This document shows, piece by piece, positions 1 through 9,273 of a stretch of 64,000 bases of DNA (its first letter is position 1; the number at the start of each line of letters is the position of its first letter). The translations under genes were made by a program, and so were the position numbers. The stretch is taken from contig NZ_AZUP01000001.1 in assembly GCF_000527135.1 (NCBI RefSeq), positions 3,497,535 through 3,561,534 on the forward strand, in the 5' to 3' direction. The notes below the pieces were generated by a model. The model ran no database searches. It saw only the letters and a program-made list of their open reading frames with translations, and was not told the origin of the DNA. The stretch comes from Methyloversatilis discipulorum. GTDB lineage: Bacteria > Pseudomonadota > Gammaproteobacteria > Burkholderiales > Rhodocyclaceae.

Positions 1-606
1 CTCGCCGCGCTCGCGCTGCTCACGCTGGCCATGGCCAAGACCCGCGGCACGCTCAGCGTCGCGCAGGAAGAGAAATACCTCGGCGCGCTGCGCCACCTGC
101 CGGGCGCGGTCACACGCGTGCTCGAGCTTGAGCCCCAGATCCAGGCCTGGGCCGAACGCTTCGCCATGAAGCACCACGCCCTCTTCCTCGGCCGCGGCCA
201 GCACTACCCGATCGCGCTCGAAGGCGCGCTCAAGCTCAAGGAAATTTCCTACATCCACGCCGAAGCCTACCCGGCCGGCGAACTGAAGCACGGCCCGCTG
301 GCGCTGGTCGACCGCGACATGCCGGTCATCGCCATCGCCCCGAACGACGCGCTGATCGAAAAGCTCAAGAGCAACATCCAGGAAGTCCGCGCCCGCGGCG
401 GCGAGCTCTACGTCATCGCCGACGCCGGCACCGAAATGGTCGAAGGCGAAGGCGTGCACATCCTGAACATGCCGGAGAACTACGGCCTGCTGTCACCGGT
501 ACTGCACGTCGTGCCGCTGCAACTGCTCGCCTACCACGCGGCGCTGGTGAAGGGCACCGACGTGGACAAGCCGCGGAATCTGGCGAAAAGCGTGACGGTG
601 GAGTGA
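1..606 (+). CDS. glmS: Glutamine--fructose-6-phosphate aminotransferase, C-terminal part (5' end outside window)
   Basis: The reading frame is open from base 1 and ends at the TGA at 604-606, so the window begins inside the gene. The translation is the second SIS (isomerase) domain of GlmS, with the family's typical [24 protein letters not shown] segment region near window residues 78-100 and the conserved tail ending in KSVTVE. GlmS makes glucosamine-6-phosphate for cell-wall synthesis. A partial second copy of this 3' end lies at 2937-3223. The bases just after glmS are the classic Tn7 attachment neighbourhood and a frequent insertion point. Confidence 0.95.
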   Translation, partial: LAALALLTLAMAKTRGTLSVAQEEKYLGALRHLPGAVTRVLELEPQIQAWAERFAMKHHALFLGRGQHYPIALEGALKLKEISYIHAEAYPAGELKHGPLALVDRDMPVIAIAPNDALIEKLKSNIQEVRARGGELYVIADAGTEMVEGEGVHILNMPENYGLLSPVLHVVPLQLLAYHAALVKGTDVDKPRNLAKSVTVE

Positions 607-634
607 GGGCGCACCACGCGCGCTTGAATGTCGA

Positions 635-1795
635 TCAACCGGGGCGGTTCAACGCCTCGGGGATGAACCCTTCCGCCGTCAGTGCGCGGATCACGCCGCG
701 CAGCAGCACGCTGTTGCTGAAACCCACGGTGTACTGACGTGCACCGTCGTGGATCGGTACGAGCATCCGGCGCTCCACCAGTTTGCGGATCTGGTAGGTG
801 CGTTGGGCTTCCGTCATCCCGGGCATCGCCGCTTTCAGGTCGCCCGCCTTGGCGATCCCTGTGTGGGCCGTCGCCATGAGCACCCGCTCTTCCATCTGCG
901 TCAATGATTCGCGCTCGCGCGCATGGCGCAAGGCCGGCGTGAGGATGCGGTCGATGAGATAGCCCTGATCGGTCAGCCGGGCCACCTTGTCCAGTTCGTC
1001 GCGCACGCCGGACAGCACGTAGATGCACCACGCCTCGCGTCCTTCCTGCGTGCCGGTGTCCGCCTGACTGAGCATGGCGTAATAGCGGTCGCGGTCGTTG
1101 CAGAACACCGCGGTCGGATTCAGCACCCGCCCGCCTGCCCTGACGTCGAAGCCGTACTTGATCATCAAGGTATAGGTCAGCAGCCGGACCACACGCCCGT
1201 TGCCGTTGCCGAAGGGGTGTATCCACGCGAAGCGGTGGTGGGCGAGCGCGACCTTGATCAGGTCGTACTTGGGCGGGTCAGGCTGATTGATGAAGGCCAC
1301 CAGCTCGCTCATGTACTGCGGCACCTGCAGCGCCTCGGGTGGAAGGTGGTCGGACTGCGAAATCCGCACCGACCCCTGGCGGTAGGCGCCGGGGGTGGCG
1401 TCGCCCTCCCGCTGCAGGTCGCGCACCGTCAGCGCATGCAACTCGCGCACAAGATGTTCGGTGATGTCGTCGCCGGGCGCGAAATGCGCCTCGATGAAGG
1501 CCATGGCCTCTTCGATATTGGCCATTTCACGCAGCGTGTCACTCACGCTTGCCGCAACGTCTTCCAGCCGGCTCTCGACATAGTCGGCCAGCGTGGTGTG
1601 GTTGCCTTCGATGCGGGCCGACCCCAGGCTTTCCAGCATGTGGAAGATCTGCTTGAGCTGGAAGAACACCGGCGCGGGCGTGCTGCCCTCCAGCCGGAGA
1701 CGGCGCAGATGTTCGAGCTCGGTCACCACATCGACCAGGGGTGAGTCGAAGGTGGTGTTGAGCAGACTCAGATCATGATGGCGGAAGGCAGGCAT
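635..1795 (-). CDS. Fic family protein (probable AMP/NMP transferase)
   Basis: The 386-residue protein carries a Fic core at residues 193-204, [12 protein letters not shown], which holds the catalytic His193 and the nucleotide-binding GNGR. Upstream, SARIEG at residues 59-64 fits the (S/T)xxxE(G/N) inhibitory helix of class II Fic proteins, whose Glu blocks ATP until relieved. A winged-helix-like C-terminal part (about 280-380) is typical of stand-alone Fic regulators. Position 197 is Asn where most active Fic enzymes have Asp or Glu for Mg2+ binding. It sits directly behind glmS on the opposite strand. Upstream, GATTATCTGTAATC (1832-1845) is a short inverted repeat. Targets are unknown. Confidence 0.88.
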   Translation of the reverse strand: MPAFRHHDLSLLNTTFDSPLVDVVTELEHLRRLRLEGSTPAPVFFQLKQIFHMLESLGSARIEGNHTTLADYVESRLEDVAASVSDTLREMANIEEAMAFIEAHFAPGDDITEHLVRELHALTVRDLQREGDATPGAYRQGSVRISQSDHLPPEALQVPQYMSELVAFINQPDPPKYDLIKVALAHHRFAWIHPFGNGNGRVVRLLTYTLMIKYGFDVRAGGRVLNPTAVFCNDRDRYYAMLSQADTGTQEGREAWCIYVLSGVRDELDKVARLTDQGYLIDRILTPALRHARERESLTQMEERVLMATAHTGIAKAGDLKAAMPGMTEAQRTYQIRKLVERRMLVPIHDGARQYTVGFSNSVLLRGVIRALTAEGFIPEALNRPG

Positions 1796-2171
1796 GAGCG
1801 GCCTCTGTGCCGAAGTGAGGGCAAAGCCGTAGATTATCTGTAATCGACGATCTTGGTATCTTCAATAGAGCGAGAAAAGTTCAGTCAGAACAAACGCCTG
1901 AAATATGGATCAAGGAAAAATATCTTGAAAATTTCGGCACTTTTTCTGCAATTTCTCCCATGCGTATCTTGAACACGTCTGCCTGACGTGGTGCTGTTTC
2001 AGAGCACGGAGATGGACCAGCGCCTTGTTCTATCCGCCGGTTCGCGGATCAGCCTCCGTATTTGCGTCCATGCATCGCACGCTCGCAGCAGATGAACAGA
2101 CCCCTGTAGCGTCACCGCACTTGACTCGATAGACTGTACAGAATTCTGTCACCTTCCATCGGGAGCCTGCC
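1796..2171. other. Intergenic spacer between fic and the toxin-antitoxin pair
   Basis: No gene was recognised in these 376 bases. They are visibly richer in A and T than the flanking core genes, as is common in acquired segments. The spacer holds the divergent 5' regions of fic (leftward) and the antitoxin gene (rightward). It contains two small palindromes: GATTATCTGTAATC at 1832-1845 on the fic side and ACAGAATTCTGT at 2138-2149 on the antitoxin side. Confidence 0.5.
2138..2149. promoter_or_regulatory. Candidate antitoxin operator (12-bp palindrome)
   Basis: ACAGAATTCTGT is a perfect palindrome 23 bases before the antitoxin ATG and just after a TTGACT -35-like hexamer at 2121-2126. Phd/YefM antitoxins usually repress their own promoter by binding such palindromes. 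The assignment is by position and symmetry only. Confidence 0.4.
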
Positions 2172-2471
2172 ATGGGTTTTTCAGCGCGCGACGTGGTGCC
2201 CTTCACCCAGGCACGTGCCAACCTTTCGGAGCTGGCCGAGCAGGCCAAGGCTGGCGCCGAAAAGATCATCACCAAGAACGGCGAAAGCTATGTCGCGCTG
2301 ATCGACGCCGACCGGCTGGACTACTACCACCGGCTGGAACGCGAACGCATCCATCTGCTTCTGCTTGAAGACGCCCGTCGCGGTCTGGACGACATTGCAG
2401 CAGGCCGGACCCAGCCGGCTGATGCCGCAATCGCCAGTCTCCAGAAGCGTCGCGCGAAGACACATGGCTGA
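2172..2471 (+). CDS. Phd/YefM-family antitoxin
   Basis: This 99-residue protein has the Phd/YefM fold signature in its first 60 residues (FTQARANLSELAEQAKAG, then IITKNGESYVALIDADRLD), the N-terminal DNA-binding and dimerisation part. The C-terminal half is charged and probably disordered, wrapping the toxin. GGGAG seven bases before ATG 2172 supports the start. Its stop overlaps the toxin start by 8 bases, so the two are translationally coupled. It probably represses its own operon. Confidence 0.85.
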   Translation: MGFSARDVVPFTQARANLSELAEQAKAGAEKIITKNGESYVALIDADRLDYYHRLERERIHLLLLEDARRGLDDIAAGRTQPADAAIASLQKRRAKTHG

Positions 2472-2850
2472 AACCCTGCACCGGGTTGAGCTGACCGACA
2501 GTTTTCTGGCGCGCCTCGAAGCCATCGAAACCTTTCTGATAGAAGCCGATGCGGGCGCGGCCTTCGACGACCTGCTCGATCAGTTGCGCAGCACGGTCAT
2601 CCCCAATCTGGCCCGCTTTCCTCGCATCGGTCGGCGCTACCTTGACCACCCGCCCCAATCCGCCGAAGCGCTCAGCTTGCTTTCCGCCATGCCGACAGCG
2701 GCCGCCGATTCCCTTCGCGAGTATCTGCACGGCGACTACCTCATGCTCTACACCGTGGTCGACGAATTGGCGACGGTCTACCTCCTCACCATCCGCCACC
2801 ATCGGCAGTTGTCGTTCGATTTTGCGGGGCTTTGGCCGGCGGGAAGTTGA
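2464..2850 (+). CDS. RelE/ParE-family toxin
   Basis: The start is placed at ATG 2464, which overlaps the antitoxin stop by 8 bases; the frame is open further upstream, but that part reads through the antitoxin. The 128-residue product has the ParE/RelE layout: a helical hairpin (ELTDSFLARLEAIETFLIEAD), then a strand-rich end with YLMLYTVVDELATVYLLTIRHHRQ, where family members place their basic residues. Members act as mRNA interferases or gyrase poisons; which applies here cannot be read from the sequence. It forms a type II pair with the preceding gene. Confidence 0.8.
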   Translation: MAETLHRVELTDSFLARLEAIETFLIEADAGAAFDDLLDQLRSTVIPNLARFPRIGRRYLDHPPQSAEALSLLSAMPTAAADSLREYLHGDYLMLYTVVDELATVYLLTIRHHRQLSFDFAGLWPAGS

Positions 2851-2936
2851 GCGCAGAGCAACGGCGTCGCTGAGTTGCAGTCTGATCACGTAGTGCCGCG
2901 CTTGAGTACGGTTCGCAGGCACGGGTCGGCAGCCAC

Positions 2937-3223
2937 ATGTCGGTCATCGCGCTCGCGCCGAACGACGCGCTAATCGAAAAGCTCAAGAGCAACATCCAGG
3001 AAGTCCACGCCCGCGGCGGCGAGCTCTATGTCATCGCCGACGCCGGCACCGAAATGGTCGAAGGCGGGGGCGCCCACATCCTGAGCATCCCGGAAAACTA
3101 CGGCCGACTGTCACCCGTGCTGCACGTCGTGCGCTGTAGCTGCTCGTCTGCCTCGCAGCGCTGGTGAAGGGCAACGATGTGGACGAGCCGCGGAATCTGG
3201 GGAAGAGCGTGACGGTGGAGTGA
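2937..3223 (+). pseudogene. Second copy of the glmS 3' end, frameshifted
   Basis: Bases 2937-3223 align with 319-606 of glmS over their whole length, roughly 90% identical by eye, and both end in the same GTGACGGTGGAGTGA. The copy lacks one C after 3132 (GTCGTGCGCTG against GTCGTGCCGCTG), so its frame stops early at 3165-3167, and it has no 5' part. It cannot make GlmS. It most likely marks the far edge of a segment inserted at the end of glmS, carrying fic and the toxin-antitoxin pair. Confidence 0.9.
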
Positions 3224-3748
3224 GTCGGTCCATAGTAAATGACTGACACAAATACAGTCAGCCGGTGAAGAATGAAGTCGGTTGGGCGTTTTCCAATCAG
3301 TGAGAGTGAACGGGCTATTCTGACTAATGAGCCTCTGCGTCCTGATAGGCAACCCGCAGGTACCAGCTCTAGATCTGGGGCCGCTTTGGACAGGCTGCGG
3401 CCGATACTCAGGGCTTTGGAATGACGCTTGTCATCGGAGTCAGTCGTTTGACCTTCGTCGTGCATTTGGTAGCCGAGGTCGAGATGATTTCGCACGCCTG
3501 CGTGCCGGATACGTTGCTGGGCCGCATTGCAATGGTGTTCAGCTGCGACAGCAATTTGCTATTGTCACATCGCAGAGATAGAACTTTGCTATCCCACTGG
3601 CATCATTAAAGCGGGTGTCAGCCAGCGTGGACTGGCCTGCAGGACACACCCAAGGACTGGACCTCGGCTCAGCAGCAAGTGCTGGCGTAGAGCTCGTTCG
3701 GCCTGTCCAACGGAAAATATTCGAAAGACATGCGTTGAACGTCAACAT
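3224..3748. other. Intergenic spacer with no recognised gene
   Basis: No convincing gene was found in these 525 bases. The frame of the next gene is open back to 3527, but that extension is rich in Cys and Arg with no family resemblance and is judged non-coding. A small inverted repeat, TGACTG/CAGTCA, lies at 3240-3260. Composition is more AT-rich than the chromosome around it, in keeping with acquired DNA. Confidence 0.4.
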
Positions 3749-6223
3749 ATGAAACGCGGTAAGCAAAAGGGACTTCGTGTTCGCAATGCAGTTCAACGTC
3801 CCGATGAGGCTTTCAGCTTCGGCCCCTTTCGCATGATGCGCTTCGGGCGCCACCTCGTTTCGCAGACCGACTGGTCACCTAAAGAGTTCGACAAATTTCA
3901 GGCACGCCTCGTTGCGGACTATGACTCAGTTGTGCAAGCGATTGACCGAGACATAGCCGACGCTTCGGCGTTGGTCGCAACTCTAGACCCGCTGGCAATT
4001 TTGCACCGCGCATGGTGGGAGAGAAGCGCAGCTACTATTGGGATTGATAGTGAGGTCGAGCTAGGGCCAGAGCATGCGCAGGCTGCGCGAATGCTCGACT
4101 ACGTTCAGAGCCTCGTTGCCGGAACGCCGCCTATCGCATTCCCACCAAACGAGCTGACCGACGAAGCTTGGAACAATCTCCAACAGTTGGTTGAGGCCAT
4201 TTTTCAGAAGCTGAACTCGGAGTACTTCTTATGCACTACAGCAAAGCGCCGACAGAGCGGCGCAGAAGTTGACAGCGCATTCGAGGAGTTTCACTTTCTG
4301 ACTCAGCTCTATTGGTGCAATGTCAGGGGAGAGCAGTATCAGAACCATCACGTCCAAGCACTCCGCGAGCTACTAGCACCACAGACCGATGCGCTCCAAC
4401 AACTCTATGGGCTGAGTAGCGCTCAGCTCTGCGACGAGCTGGAGAAGATTTGGCACTCACTTACCAAGGGCATCTTCGATGCCTTTGATGCCATGGATGC
4501 GTTCAGACTAAAGTCTCTGGCAGCGCTGGACGCAGACATCAATGCTGGGGTCGTACTAGACGGCGAGCTAGAGGAGTTATTTAACGAATCACTCGTCCGT
4601 CATGAGCTTGAAGCTGAACATAACCGGGCAGTCGGCCTCTTTTTTTTCTACGACCTCTTTGACCTGCAGAAGGTGACGGACCTGCCGCTTGCGTTCCTTG
4701 ACGACTTTTCTTGGGCGCCGGGCCAGGATAAAGAGTTCTTTGCCGAAGGACCCTTCAAAGGGTGGCCGCTGCGTGTGTGGCCCATATTTAAGCGGCCCTT
4801 TATCAAGCTGGACGGAAGGTATTACTGCTTCGATTTGAGCGGCCTATTCGACCATTTCTACAGGCAGCTCGAAAAGCGCATGTTCGCTGAGGGCCAACGC
4901 CTCAAGCAAGCGTGGATCGAAGCCCGCAAGGAGGTCACCGAGACCTTACCGTTCGTGTACATGCAACGGCTCTTGCCTGGCGCAATCTGCTTTAAGGAGA
5001 TCTACTACTGGCTTGGCGAGGCTGGGACTGCCGCTGCTCGGTATGAAACGGACGGAGTACTTGTGATTGACGATCACCTGTTCATCGTCGAAATCAAGTC
5101 AGGTTCGTTTACATATACGTCACCCGCGACCGATGTCGATGCGCACGTACAGTCGATCAAGAACCTCGTTTCCGCGCCCGCCAAACAAGGCAACCGGTTC
5201 CTTCGATACCTGCAATCAGCCGATGAGGTGCCGTTGCTCGACCACTCTGGTAATGAGACTGCCCGCCTGAGACTTAGTGACTATCGTCAAGTCACGATCT
5301 GCGCTATCACCCTTGATCCTTTCACGGAGATCGCCGCTCAGGTTCAGCATCTATCGCCTATCGGCATTGACGTGGGGGATGTACCCGTGTGGTCATTGTC
5401 TCTTGACGACCTGCGCGTGTACTCAGACGTCTTTGTGAATCCGCTTGAGTTCCTTCATTACGTCCAGGTGCGCACGAGAGCGCTCAAATCGGACATCGTG
5501 CAACTCGACGACGAACTGGACCATTTGGGGCTATACCTTCAACACAATCACTACCCCAAATACGCGGACGAACTTCACGGCGGAGCAAAGGCGCACCTCC
5601 AGTTCATCGGCTACCGACAAGAGATTGACAGGTTTTTCGCTGCGCGATTGGCGGACCCAGCGCTCCCATCGCCTCTCCGTCAAAGGATGCCTACGGGCAT
5701 GGCGGCCCTGCTGGAGTTCTTGACGTTAAGCGGAAAGACCGGTCGCTCAGCGATCGCAGCCTACCTTCTCGACTTGAGCGGAGAATGGCGAGATAGCCTG
5801 TTCAACATGTTTGCCCAAGAGGCGAGACAGTCAGGCGCGGAGCCACCACGACCCTTTTCGACGTATGGAGAGGTGCGCCTGACTGCGTTCGCATGTGCGC
5901 CCGGGCGTACATGTCCGTCAGCAGACAAGATGCGCGATCACGTGAGGGCAATCATGGTGATGCATGAAGAACCGGATCGGGTACTACTTGCGCTCTCCTA
6001 CGATGACGCTGGGGCAGTCCATGATGCCGAATGGCACTTCTTGCGAAGCGCAGACATCACGGTCTTCGAACTGCCGGCATATCAAGCGAAGGGAGAGGTT
6101 CTTAGGAGAGCTCGGCTTAAGAAGGCGATCAAAACGCGTAGACGTATTGGGCGAAACGAGCCTTGCCCTTGCGGCTCAGGCAAGAAGTTCAAGAAGTGCT
6201 GTGGCCCGGCGCTAATGGGATGA
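3749..6223 (+). CDS. Large protein with PD-(D/E)XK nuclease-like core and C-terminal SEC-C motif
   Basis: ATG 3749 is chosen because protein-like sequence begins there (MKRGKQKGLRVRN); the product is 824 residues. Near residues 430-455 the stretch ETDGVLVIDDHLFIVEIKSG has the Asp...Glu-x-Lys spacing of PD-(D/E)XK nucleases, followed by a helix with Gln (DAHVQSIKNL), as in Mrr/NERD-like nucleases. The last 25 residues contain NEPCPCGSGKKFKKCCG, a SEC-C zinc motif. The remaining regions are not recognised. The gene is more AT-rich than its neighbours and lies in the glmS-side accessory region, so it is probably acquired; a role in defence or nucleic-acid processing is only inferred. Confidence 0.75.
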   Translation: MKRGKQKGLRVRNAVQRPDEAFSFGPFRMMRFGRHLVSQTDWSPKEFDKFQARLVADYDSVVQAIDRDIADASALVATLDPLAILHRAWWERSAATIGIDSEVELGPEHAQAARMLDYVQSLVAGTPPIAFPPNELTDEAWNNLQQLVEAIFQKLNSEYFLCTTAKRRQSGAEVDSAFEEFHFLTQLYWCNVRGEQYQNHHVQALRELLAPQTDALQQLYGLSSAQLCDELEKIWHSLTKGIFDAFDAMDAFRLKSLAALDADINAGVVLDGELEELFNESLVRHELEAEHNRAVGLFFFYDLFDLQKVTDLPLAFLDDFSWAPGQDKEFFAEGPFKGWPLRVWPIFKRPFIKLDGRYYCFDLSGLFDHFYRQLEKRMFAEGQRLKQAWIEARKEVTETLPFVYMQRLLPGAICFKEIYYWLGEAGTAAARYETDGVLVIDDHLFIVEIKSGSFTYTSPATDVDAHVQSIKNLVSAPAKQGNRFLRYLQSADEVPLLDHSGNETARLRLSDYRQVTICAITLDPFTEIAAQVQHLSPIGIDVGDVPVWSLSLDDLRVYSDVFVNPLEFLHYVQVRTRALKSDIVQLDDELDHLGLYLQHNHYPKYADELHGGAKAHLQFIGYRQEIDRFFAARLADPALPSPLRQRMPTGMAALLEFLTLSGKTGRSAIAAYLLDLSGEWRDSLFNMFAQEARQSGAEPPRPFSTYGEVRLTAFACAPGRTCPSADKMRDHVRAIMVMHEEPDRVLLALSYDDAGAVHDAEWHFLRSADITVFELPAYQAKGEVLRRARLKKAIKTRRRIGRNEPCPCGSGKKFKKCCGPALMG

Positions 6224-6348
6224 CCCCGGCGAAAGCACACACGCAACGCCCGTAAAACGGGAAATTGCGCCGTTTATCGCATCCGGGGGAGCACGGATCG
6301 GACCTGAGCGGTTCCCGCAAGACAGCCGGTCGAACACTCGCAGACGGG

Positions 6349-6674
6349 ATGCGTTCAACTCCCATACTTCCGCCGGAGGCCGCCGATCAGCTTCGCGACC
6401 TCTACGCATACATCGCGTGCGTGGTGTCTCCACGCAACGATTTATTCCATATGGATTTGATCGCCGCGTCCTGCGAAAGTCTGAATGTGTTTCTGAACCA
6501 TGGTGTGTGGCGAGAGACGTCCGCCTTCGATTGCGCATCACGCATTACCGCAAGGGGGCAGTGATTGCGTTCGCAGTAGATGTCTAGCAGGTGTGCATAC
6601 TCGGCATTTACTATGGCGGTCGGGATTACGAAAGCCTGTTGCGTGCCGAATCCGATGATGATCCGGCGCTTTGA
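6349..6674 (+). pseudogene. Decayed ParE-type toxin gene
   Basis: From ATG 6349 the frame reads PILPPEAADQLRDLYAYI and later ASCESLNVFLNHG, the N-terminal half of a ParE toxin. After about 6505 the homology continues in another frame: RDVRLRLRITHYRKGAVIAF, an in-frame TAG, then ILGIYYGGRDYESLL, the usual ParE C-terminus. One frameshift plus one stop codon show it is dead. The upstream bases 6224-6348 may hold a trace of the ParD partner (EIAPFIASG in one frame), which is uncertain. No intact gene occurs between 6224 and 6755. Confidence 0.75.
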
Positions 6675-6755
6675 GCACGCGAGCTTTCGTGCGCTCGGCA
6701 AACATATCGTGGACATCGGGCTCCCGCCGCTTCGGGGCGACGCTGCAATGATCGT

Positions 6756-8498
6756 ATGACAGACTCGACCGCCCACAGAATCACCCTACCCTCCGCCGCC
6801 CGCGACCTCTACCGCGCCCTCTGGCTCCACGCCCAGGGCGCACGCGCGCAGATGGTCGGCGCGGCTGCGCTGCTGTCGGGTGCGCAGCTGCTGCGCCTCA
6901 CCATGCCCTGGCTCGCCGCGCAGGCGATCAATGCCTTGCAGCAGGGCGACATGGCGACGGCGGGGCGGTGGATTCTTTATCTGGTCGGCATCTATCTGCT
7001 GTCCTGGCTGCTGCACGGGCCGGGGCGGGTGTTGGAGCGCAATGTCGGCGTGCGGGTGCGCGTGCGGCTGGCGGATGCGCTGTATGCGCGCATCGCGGCA
7101 GCACCCCTGGCGTGGCGGGACGGGCGACATTCGGGTGAGTTGCAGCACCGCGTGATGCAGGCGAGCAGGGCGCTGTCGGACTTCGCGCAGAACCAGTTCG
7201 ACTATCTGCAGAGCGCGTTCAACTTTGTCGGGCCGCTGGTGGCGCTGGCGCTGCTGTCGCGCACCAGTGGGGCGATCGCGGTGAGCGGCTATGTGGTGAT
7301 CGCGCTCATCATCCTGCGTTTCGACCGCACGCTGATGCAGCTCGCGCGCGCCGAGAACGATGCCGACCGCCGCTATGCCGCGGCGCTGCTCGATTTCGTC
7401 GGCAACGCCGGCACGGTGATTGGGCTGCGGCTGCAGGCCGCGTCGCGCGTGCTGCTGGGCAGGCGCATGGAGGCGGTGATGGCGCCGCTGCGGCGCGCGG
7501 TGATGGTGAACGAGGGCAAGTGGTTCGCGGTGGATCTGCTCGGCATGGGGCTCACCTGGGTGCTGGTGGTGGTGTATGTCATGCAGGTGCGCACGCCGGG
7601 GCAGGCGGTGGCGCTGGGCACGGTGTTCATGATCTACCAGTACGCGCAGCAGGCGGCCGGCGTGGTGGCTTCGCTGGCGTCGAACTTCCAGGGCTTCGCG
7701 CGCATGCACACCGACTACTGCAGCGCCGAGCCCATCTGGGCCGCGCCCGGTGAGCCGGATGCAGAAGTGCCCGCGGTGCAGGCGGACGCGTCGTGGCAGA
7801 CGCTGTCACTGCGCGGTGCGACGCTGCGCTACGGCGACGACGCGCGCGGTGGCGAGCGGGGGGGACTACGAGGCGTGGATCTCGAACTGCGGCGCGGCTC
7901 GCGTGTCGCGCTGATCGGCCCGAGCGGCGGCGGCAAGAGCACGCTGCTGCGCACGCTGGCCGGCCTCTACCGGCCGCAGCAGGGCGAACTGCTGCGCGAC
8001 GGCGTGCCGGTGCCGTGGGCTGAACTGCGCACGCTTGCCACACTGATTCCGCAGGAAGCCGAAGTGTTCGAAGCCAGCGTCGAAGAGAACCTCACCTTCG
8101 GCCAGCCAGCCGACCCGGCGGCGCTGCAGTCGGCGATGCACGCCGGCGTATTCGACGAAGTGCTCGAGCGCCTGACGGACGGGCTGCAGAGTGGTCTGAG
8201 CGAACGCGGCGGCAATCTGTCCGGCGGTCAGCGGCAGCGCCTGGCGCTGGCCCGCGGCGCGCTGGCGGCGCAGGGCAGTTCGCTGCTGCTGCTCGACGAA
8301 CCCACCAGCGCGCTCGACCCGCAGGCCGAAGGCCGCGTGTTCGACCGCATGGTGGCGGCGTTTCCGGAGGCCTGCATCGTTGCGTCGGTGCATCGGCCCA
8401 GCCTGCTCGCGCGCTTCGACACCGTGGTGGTGGTGGTGGCCGGCCGCGTGGTCGACGCCGGCCCGCGCGACGACGTGCTGGCGCGGCGGGCGCACTGA
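6756..8498 (+). CDS. ABC transporter, fused permease and ATPase
   Basis: This 580-residue half-transporter has about five to six membrane helices in residues 15-300 and an ATPase domain in 340-575. Walker A is GPSGGGKST, the signature is LSGGQRQRL and Walker B is LLLLDEPTSALD, so the ATPase looks intact. It belongs to the exporter (ABCB/MsbA-like) class and would act as a homodimer in the inner membrane. The substrate is unknown and no partner gene is adjacent. A short derived fragment of its 3' end recurs at about 12941-13035. Confidence 0.85.
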   Translation: MTDSTAHRITLPSAARDLYRALWLHAQGARAQMVGAAALLSGAQLLRLTMPWLAAQAINALQQGDMATAGRWILYLVGIYLLSWLLHGPGRVLERNVGVRVRVRLADALYARIAAAPLAWRDGRHSGELQHRVMQASRALSDFAQNQFDYLQSAFNFVGPLVALALLSRTSGAIAVSGYVVIALIILRFDRTLMQLARAENDADRRYAAALLDFVGNAGTVIGLRLQAASRVLLGRRMEAVMAPLRRAVMVNEGKWFAVDLLGMGLTWVLVVVYVMQVRTPGQAVALGTVFMIYQYAQQAAGVVASLASNFQGFARMHTDYCSAEPIWAAPGEPDAEVPAVQADASWQTLSLRGATLRYGDDARGGERGGLRGVDLELRRGSRVALIGPSGGGKSTLLRTLAGLYRPQQGELLRDGVPVPWAELRTLATLIPQEAEVFEASVEENLTFGQPADPAALQSAMHAGVFDEVLERLTDGLQSGLSERGGNLSGGQRQRLALARGALAAQGSSLLLLDEPTSALDPQAEGRVFDRMVAAFPEACIVASVHRPSLLARFDTVVVVVAGRVVDAGPRDDVLARRAH

Positions 8499-8599
8499 GC
8501 GGCCGGGTGGTCGCGTGATGAGCCGCATGGTCGGCTCGACGTCCTGGATGGACCTCCTTGATGCCGTCGTGGCCTCGTCGGGCCCGATCGCTGTACGTC

Positions 8600-9226
8600 T
8601 TACGGATGCTGGCCGTCAGTGCTGCCGCGGTCTTGCACAGGCGGGTGCTCCGTTGCGGACGCATTCAGCGAGGCAAGGATCCTGTCGCGGCAGATCGCCA
8701 GGATTTCGTCGGCCAGCGGCGAATCGTCCGGACAGGCTCGCGACATGACAATGGCGCCGACCGCGTGCGCCAGCGTGTCGAGGTATCTGGCCCGCGTTTC
8801 ACCCGCGTCTGCCGGATCCGGCGAGTTACTCGCGGTACTCAGCGCAGCCAGCAGGCTTTCGATGCCGGCCGCAAACGTAGCCCGAACGGCTTCCGGCTGA
8901 CGCGCGGCATCGGCTCCCAGCGCCGCCATCGTGCAGCCGCTTGCGCGGGTGTCGCGGTGCGCGCGTGACAGATAGGCCTTCACGAAATCCGAGATGTCAG
9001 CGCCAGCCGACAGTGCAGCGGTCTGGGCGATGCTGCACGCCGCAGATTCCGCCATCAGATCGGCCTTGGAGCGGAAGTGCTTGTAGAAGCCGCCGTGCGT
9101 GAAGCCTGCGGCGGCCATCAGATCGGCAACACCCACCCCGTCGTAACCCCGCTCGCGAAACAGGGTTGCCGCCGTTTCGACGACGCGCGCCCGGTTGGCC
9201 TGCGCCTGTGCCTTGCTGACCTTCAT
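8600..9226 (-). CDS. TetR-family transcriptional repressor
   Basis: The 208-residue protein starts with a TetR DNA-binding domain (residues 8-60: ARVVETAATLFRERGYDG, then AAAGFTHGGFYKHFRSKADL). The rest is a variable ligand-binding helix bundle of the TetR_C type seen in short AcrR-like regulators. It is divergent from an SDR gene at 9436, and a perfect 20-bp palindrome lies between them at 9274-9293. It probably represses both the SDR and itself. The inducer is unknown. Confidence 0.88.
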   Translation of the reverse strand: MKVSKAQAQANRARVVETAATLFRERGYDGVGVADLMAAAGFTHGGFYKHFRSKADLMAESAACSIAQTAALSAGADISDFVKAYLSRAHRDTRASGCTMAALGADAARQPEAVRATFAAGIESLLAALSTASNSPDPADAGETRARYLDTLAHAVGAIVMSRACPDDSPLADEILAICRDRILASLNASATEHPPVQDRGSTDGQHP

Positions 9227-9273
9227 GTCTCTTCCATGGTGAGGCTGTGCCTGCGTGAAAGGCGGACTATATA

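Noticed and set aside
607..634. Tn7 or Tn7-like insertion behind glmS
   Set aside because: No tns genes or recognisable Tn7 end repeats are present; only the duplicated glmS tail suggests a past insertion.
3527..3748. N-terminal extension of the SEC-C gene
   Set aside because: The 74 extra codons have no family resemblance and unusual Cys/Arg content; protein-like sequence begins at ATG 3749.
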